Part shown: piece after piece, positions 22,544 to 24,101 of the stretch
How the letters are laid out: the number at the start of each line of letters is the position of its first letter
How positions within the stretch are numbered: position 1 is the first letter of the stretch
DNA from: CAYQZD01 sp964421875
Lineage (GTDB): Bacteria; Electryoneota; Tariuqbacteria; Tariuqbacterales; Tariuqbacteraceae
Assembly: GCA_964421875.1 (NCBI GenBank)
Contig: CAYQZD010000055.1
Coordinates: forward strand, 1-24,101
DNA: 24,101 bases
Direction of reading: 5' to 3'
Position numbers and translations under genes: made by a program
Notes under the pieces: generated by a model
What the model was told of the DNA's origin: nothing
The model's input: the letters and a program-made list of their open reading frames with translations, nothing else
Databases searched by the model: none

Positions 22544-23434
22544 ATGTCCATCACTAAAGAGATAGTAATCATCAGTGGCAAGGGGGGCTCCGGCAAGACC
22601 AGTGTGGCGGCTTCATTCGCGGCGCTGGCGGGGAATTCGGTCATCGCCGACTGCGACGTAGATGCGCCCGACCTGCACCTGGTACTCAATCCGGAGAAGG
22701 TGAGGCGGGAGGATTTTCGCGGAGGTTACAGAGCGCGGATAGTGGCGGAACGATGCAGCGGCTGCGGGGTATGCGAGGAGCTATGCCGTTTCCAAGCGGT
22801 GCGATTCGACGGTGATTCCGATTATACTATCGACCCGATGTCCTGCGAAGGCTGCGGAGTCTGCGCTTACTATTGTCCTGAAGAGGCGGTGGTGATGGAG
22901 CAGCCGATTTGCGGCGAGCTTTATCTTTCCGAGACCCGCGCAGGTCCGATGGCTCACGCGCGTTTGAAGCCTGGCGAGGAGAATTCGGGGAAGTTGGTGT
23001 CATTAGTGCGCCGCAACGCGCGGGAAATCGCCTCGGAGAGGGGACTAAACCTTATCCTCACCGACGGGTCGCCCGGTATTGGTTGTCCGGTGATTTCATC
23101 GTTGACAGGCGCCAGCGCGGCTTTGGTGATAACAGAACCGACGGTGTCGGGAGCGCACGATATGGGGCGGGTATGCGAGCTGACCGGACATTTCCGCCTC
23201 CCGACTTACGTCTGCGTCAATAAATGGGATTTGAATCCGGAAATGTCGGACAAGATTGAATCTCAGGCGTTGACACTGGGAGCGAATGTGTTGGGGCGGA
23301 TACCCTATGATGACGATTTCACCAAAGCTCAACTTGCGGGATTGAGCGTGGTGGAGTACAGCGAAAGGGCGGCATCGATGGCGATAAGAGAATTATGGGA
23401 CACGCTGCGCTCCGAAGTGGCGGTGATTGGCTAA
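22544..23434 (+). CDS. MinD/Mrp-type ATPase with two-cluster ferredoxin insert, second copy
   Basis: 296 residues, the partner of the ATPase at 20902. Walker A is GKGGSGKTS (12-20), then VIADCDVDAPDLHLVL, the ferredoxin insert with Cys71/74/77/81 and Cys101/104/107/111, and LTDGSPGIGCPVISSL, VITEPTVSGAHDM and VCVNKWDLNPE. The two copies differ enough in sequence to be long-standing paralogues and may form a heterodimer, as proposed for the ORP-cluster ATPases. The start has no SD; it lies 95 bases after the FmdB-type gene. It is the last recognisable gene of the operon; the next terminator is about 390 bases further on. Confidence 0.93.
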   Translation: MSITKEIVIISGKGGSGKTSVAASFAALAGNSVIADCDVDAPDLHLVLNPEKVRREDFRGGYRARIVAERCSGCGVCEELCRFQAVRFDGDSDYTIDPMSCEGCGVCAYYCPEEAVVMEQPICGELYLSETRAGPMAHARLKPGEENSGKLVSLVRRNAREIASERGLNLILTDGSPGIGCPVISSLTGASAALVITEPTVSGAHDMGRVCELTGHFRLPTYVCVNKWDLNPEMSDKIESQALTLGANVLGRIPYDDDFTKAQLAGLSVVEYSERAASMAIRELWDTLRSEVAVIG

Positions 23435-23637
23435 ATATTGATAAGAATTAATAATGTATACACACCTTCGACCTGATACATACTCTTCCTGAAAACTACA
23501 CTTTCCCTGTTTATTTTTCATTCCTGCCTTGAAAGAAATCATCAACTATAACAACTCCATTTGAATATTTTTTCCTCCGTCTTTTATTATGTTCAACTCA
23601 ATACGGGAAATATATCTTGAATCTTAGAAAACTCCTA
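23435..23637. other. AT-rich gap with no gene
   Basis: About 200 bases of AT-rich DNA between the second ATPase gene and a candidate sigma-54 promoter. I see no gene, tRNA or clear repeat in it. Confidence 0.6.
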
Positions 23638-23654
23638 TTGGCATAGTTTTTGTA
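23638..23654 (+). promoter_or_regulatory. Possible third sigma-54 promoter
   Basis: TTGGCATAGTTTTTGTA has a good -24 box (TTGGCAT), and the -12 box is TTGTA, with GT instead of GC, exactly 12 bases after the GG (23640-23641). Transcription would start near 23665. A chance match is possible because the DNA is AT-rich. Confidence 0.4.
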
Positions 23655-23664
23655 TCATCTCTCT

Positions 23665-23857
23665 GCACTACTACGATTTTCACTTACGGTGTTTAACGAT
23701 TAGGACACTATGTAAACGGAAATTGACATTATGAGAGATAACACCAGAACAGTGAAATGCTGACAATCCGGATACCACGACATTCGATTATACCACGACT
23801 ACAATGACCCCGGATTTTCACACGCCCCTGAAGCTACAGTCTTCAGGGGCTTTTTTT
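23665..23857 (+). ncRNA. Candidate small RNA between a sigma-54-like promoter and a strong terminator
   Basis: About 190 bases with no convincing ORF: the only ATG frame is a 10-codon run at 23731 without a clear SD. It is bounded by a sigma-54-like promoter and a strong intrinsic terminator. It could equally be the 3' untranslated end of the ORP-like operon. Confidence 0.3.
23824..23857 (+). terminator. Strong rho-independent terminator
   Basis: GCCCCTGAAG (23824-23833) and CTTCAGGGGC (23841-23850) form a perfect 10-bp stem with a 7-base loop, followed at once by seven T. Confidence 0.95.
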
Positions 23858-23952
23858 ATTACCTGATTCAATGCCAACCAGACTTAAAAGAGTTTCTACA
23901 ACATAAAAACTGAATATATTTCTTTCTATTGATTATCATTGAAATATACTAT

Positions 23953-24065
23953 ATGCGCTTTTAATAATCTTAATTTTCATTATTGGCTGCGGCGGTGAAC
24001 GAGATTCCGGTCAAATGGTAATCGGTTATCCAGTTTGTTCAGGAATAACTATAATTGACCTCTAA
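23953..24065 (+). pseudogene. Remnant of a lipoprotein start, frameshifted after codon 2
   Basis: ATG CGC at 23953 is followed in frame by TTT TAA. One frame over, the DNA reads LLIILIFIIGCGGERDSG and continues to a stop at 24063-24065. The stretch is a hydrophobic signal with the lipobox IIGC and polar residues after it. One extra base after CGC would join ATG to this frame, giving a normal lipoprotein signal peptide. TATACT lies two bases before the ATG, as at other SD-less genes here. After the lipobox only about 24 residues remain, so the gene is either decayed or a very short lipoprotein with a sequencing error. Confidence 0.4.
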
Positions 24066-24085
24066 TATTCGAAATCGATCACCAT

Positions 24086-24101
24086 CGTCATTCCGGGCTT
24101 G
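24086..24101. repeat. Start of a dispersed REP-type repeat at the window edge
   Basis: CGTCATTCCGGGCTTG is the familiar left half of a widespread bacterial intergenic palindrome. The other half would lie beyond the window. Confidence 0.4.

Noticed and set aside
19571..23434. Nitrogen-fixation cluster
   Set aside because: NifX-type domains are present, but there is no nifH, nifD, nifK or complete nifB; the gene set fits an ORP-type cluster better.
23435..24101. tRNA or other structured RNA gene
   Set aside because: No cloverleaf or conserved tRNA boxes are visible; only the terminator hairpin is convincing.

Overview
The window looks like chromosomal DNA from an uncultured, diderm (LPS-making), probably strictly anaerobic bacterium. 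The outer-membrane LPS translocon gene lptD shows the diderm envelope. Two sigma-54 promoters, a flavin/iron-sulfur redox operon and a cluster resembling the Desulfovibrio 'orange protein' (ORP) genes point to anaerobic redox metabolism. FG-GAP repeat proteins and dense small intergenic repeats are common in FCB-group and other candidate-phylum genomes, but the phylum cannot be fixed from this sequence.

Left part (1-3878, mostly minus strand): the start of a secreted FG-GAP/VCBS-type repeat protein that runs off the left edge; a repeat-rich gene-free stretch (957-1637); then a leftward group of a DUF4177-like small gene, hflK and hflC. Middle (4166-11218, plus strand): lptD, a soluble GAF-domain histidine kinase, an acyl-ACP thioesterase, and an NtrC-type sigma-54 response regulator.

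Redox operon (about 11439-19320): a near-consensus sigma-54 promoter lies directly after the regulator gene. It is followed by a duplicated Cys-rich mini-protein, a NuoE-like protein with a zinc-ribbon tail, a 1058-residue NuoF-GltD fusion, a HoxU/NuoG-like iron-sulfur protein without hydrogenase domain, a stand-alone FMN glutamate-synthase-like protein, an unrecognised protein, and a strong terminator. The parts match the core of electron-bifurcating NADH/NADPH/ferredoxin enzymes (Bfu family, Nfn/Stn type), here next to a GltS-type partner.

ORP-like operon (about 19386-23434): two inverted-repeat sites spaced about three helical turns apart lie upstream of a second sigma-54 promoter. The genes are three NifX/ORP-like small proteins, a DUF5320 protein, two MinD/Mrp-type ATPases each carrying a two-cluster ferredoxin insert, and a FmdB-type zinc ribbon. 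The last 667 bases contain a strong terminator, a possible third sigma-54 promoter that could make a small RNA, and the remains of a lipoprotein start.

The window is also rich in period-7 and period-8 tandem repeats, several of which contain a gene's stop codon, and in paired-hairpin elements bounded by TGTAGG/CCTACA.
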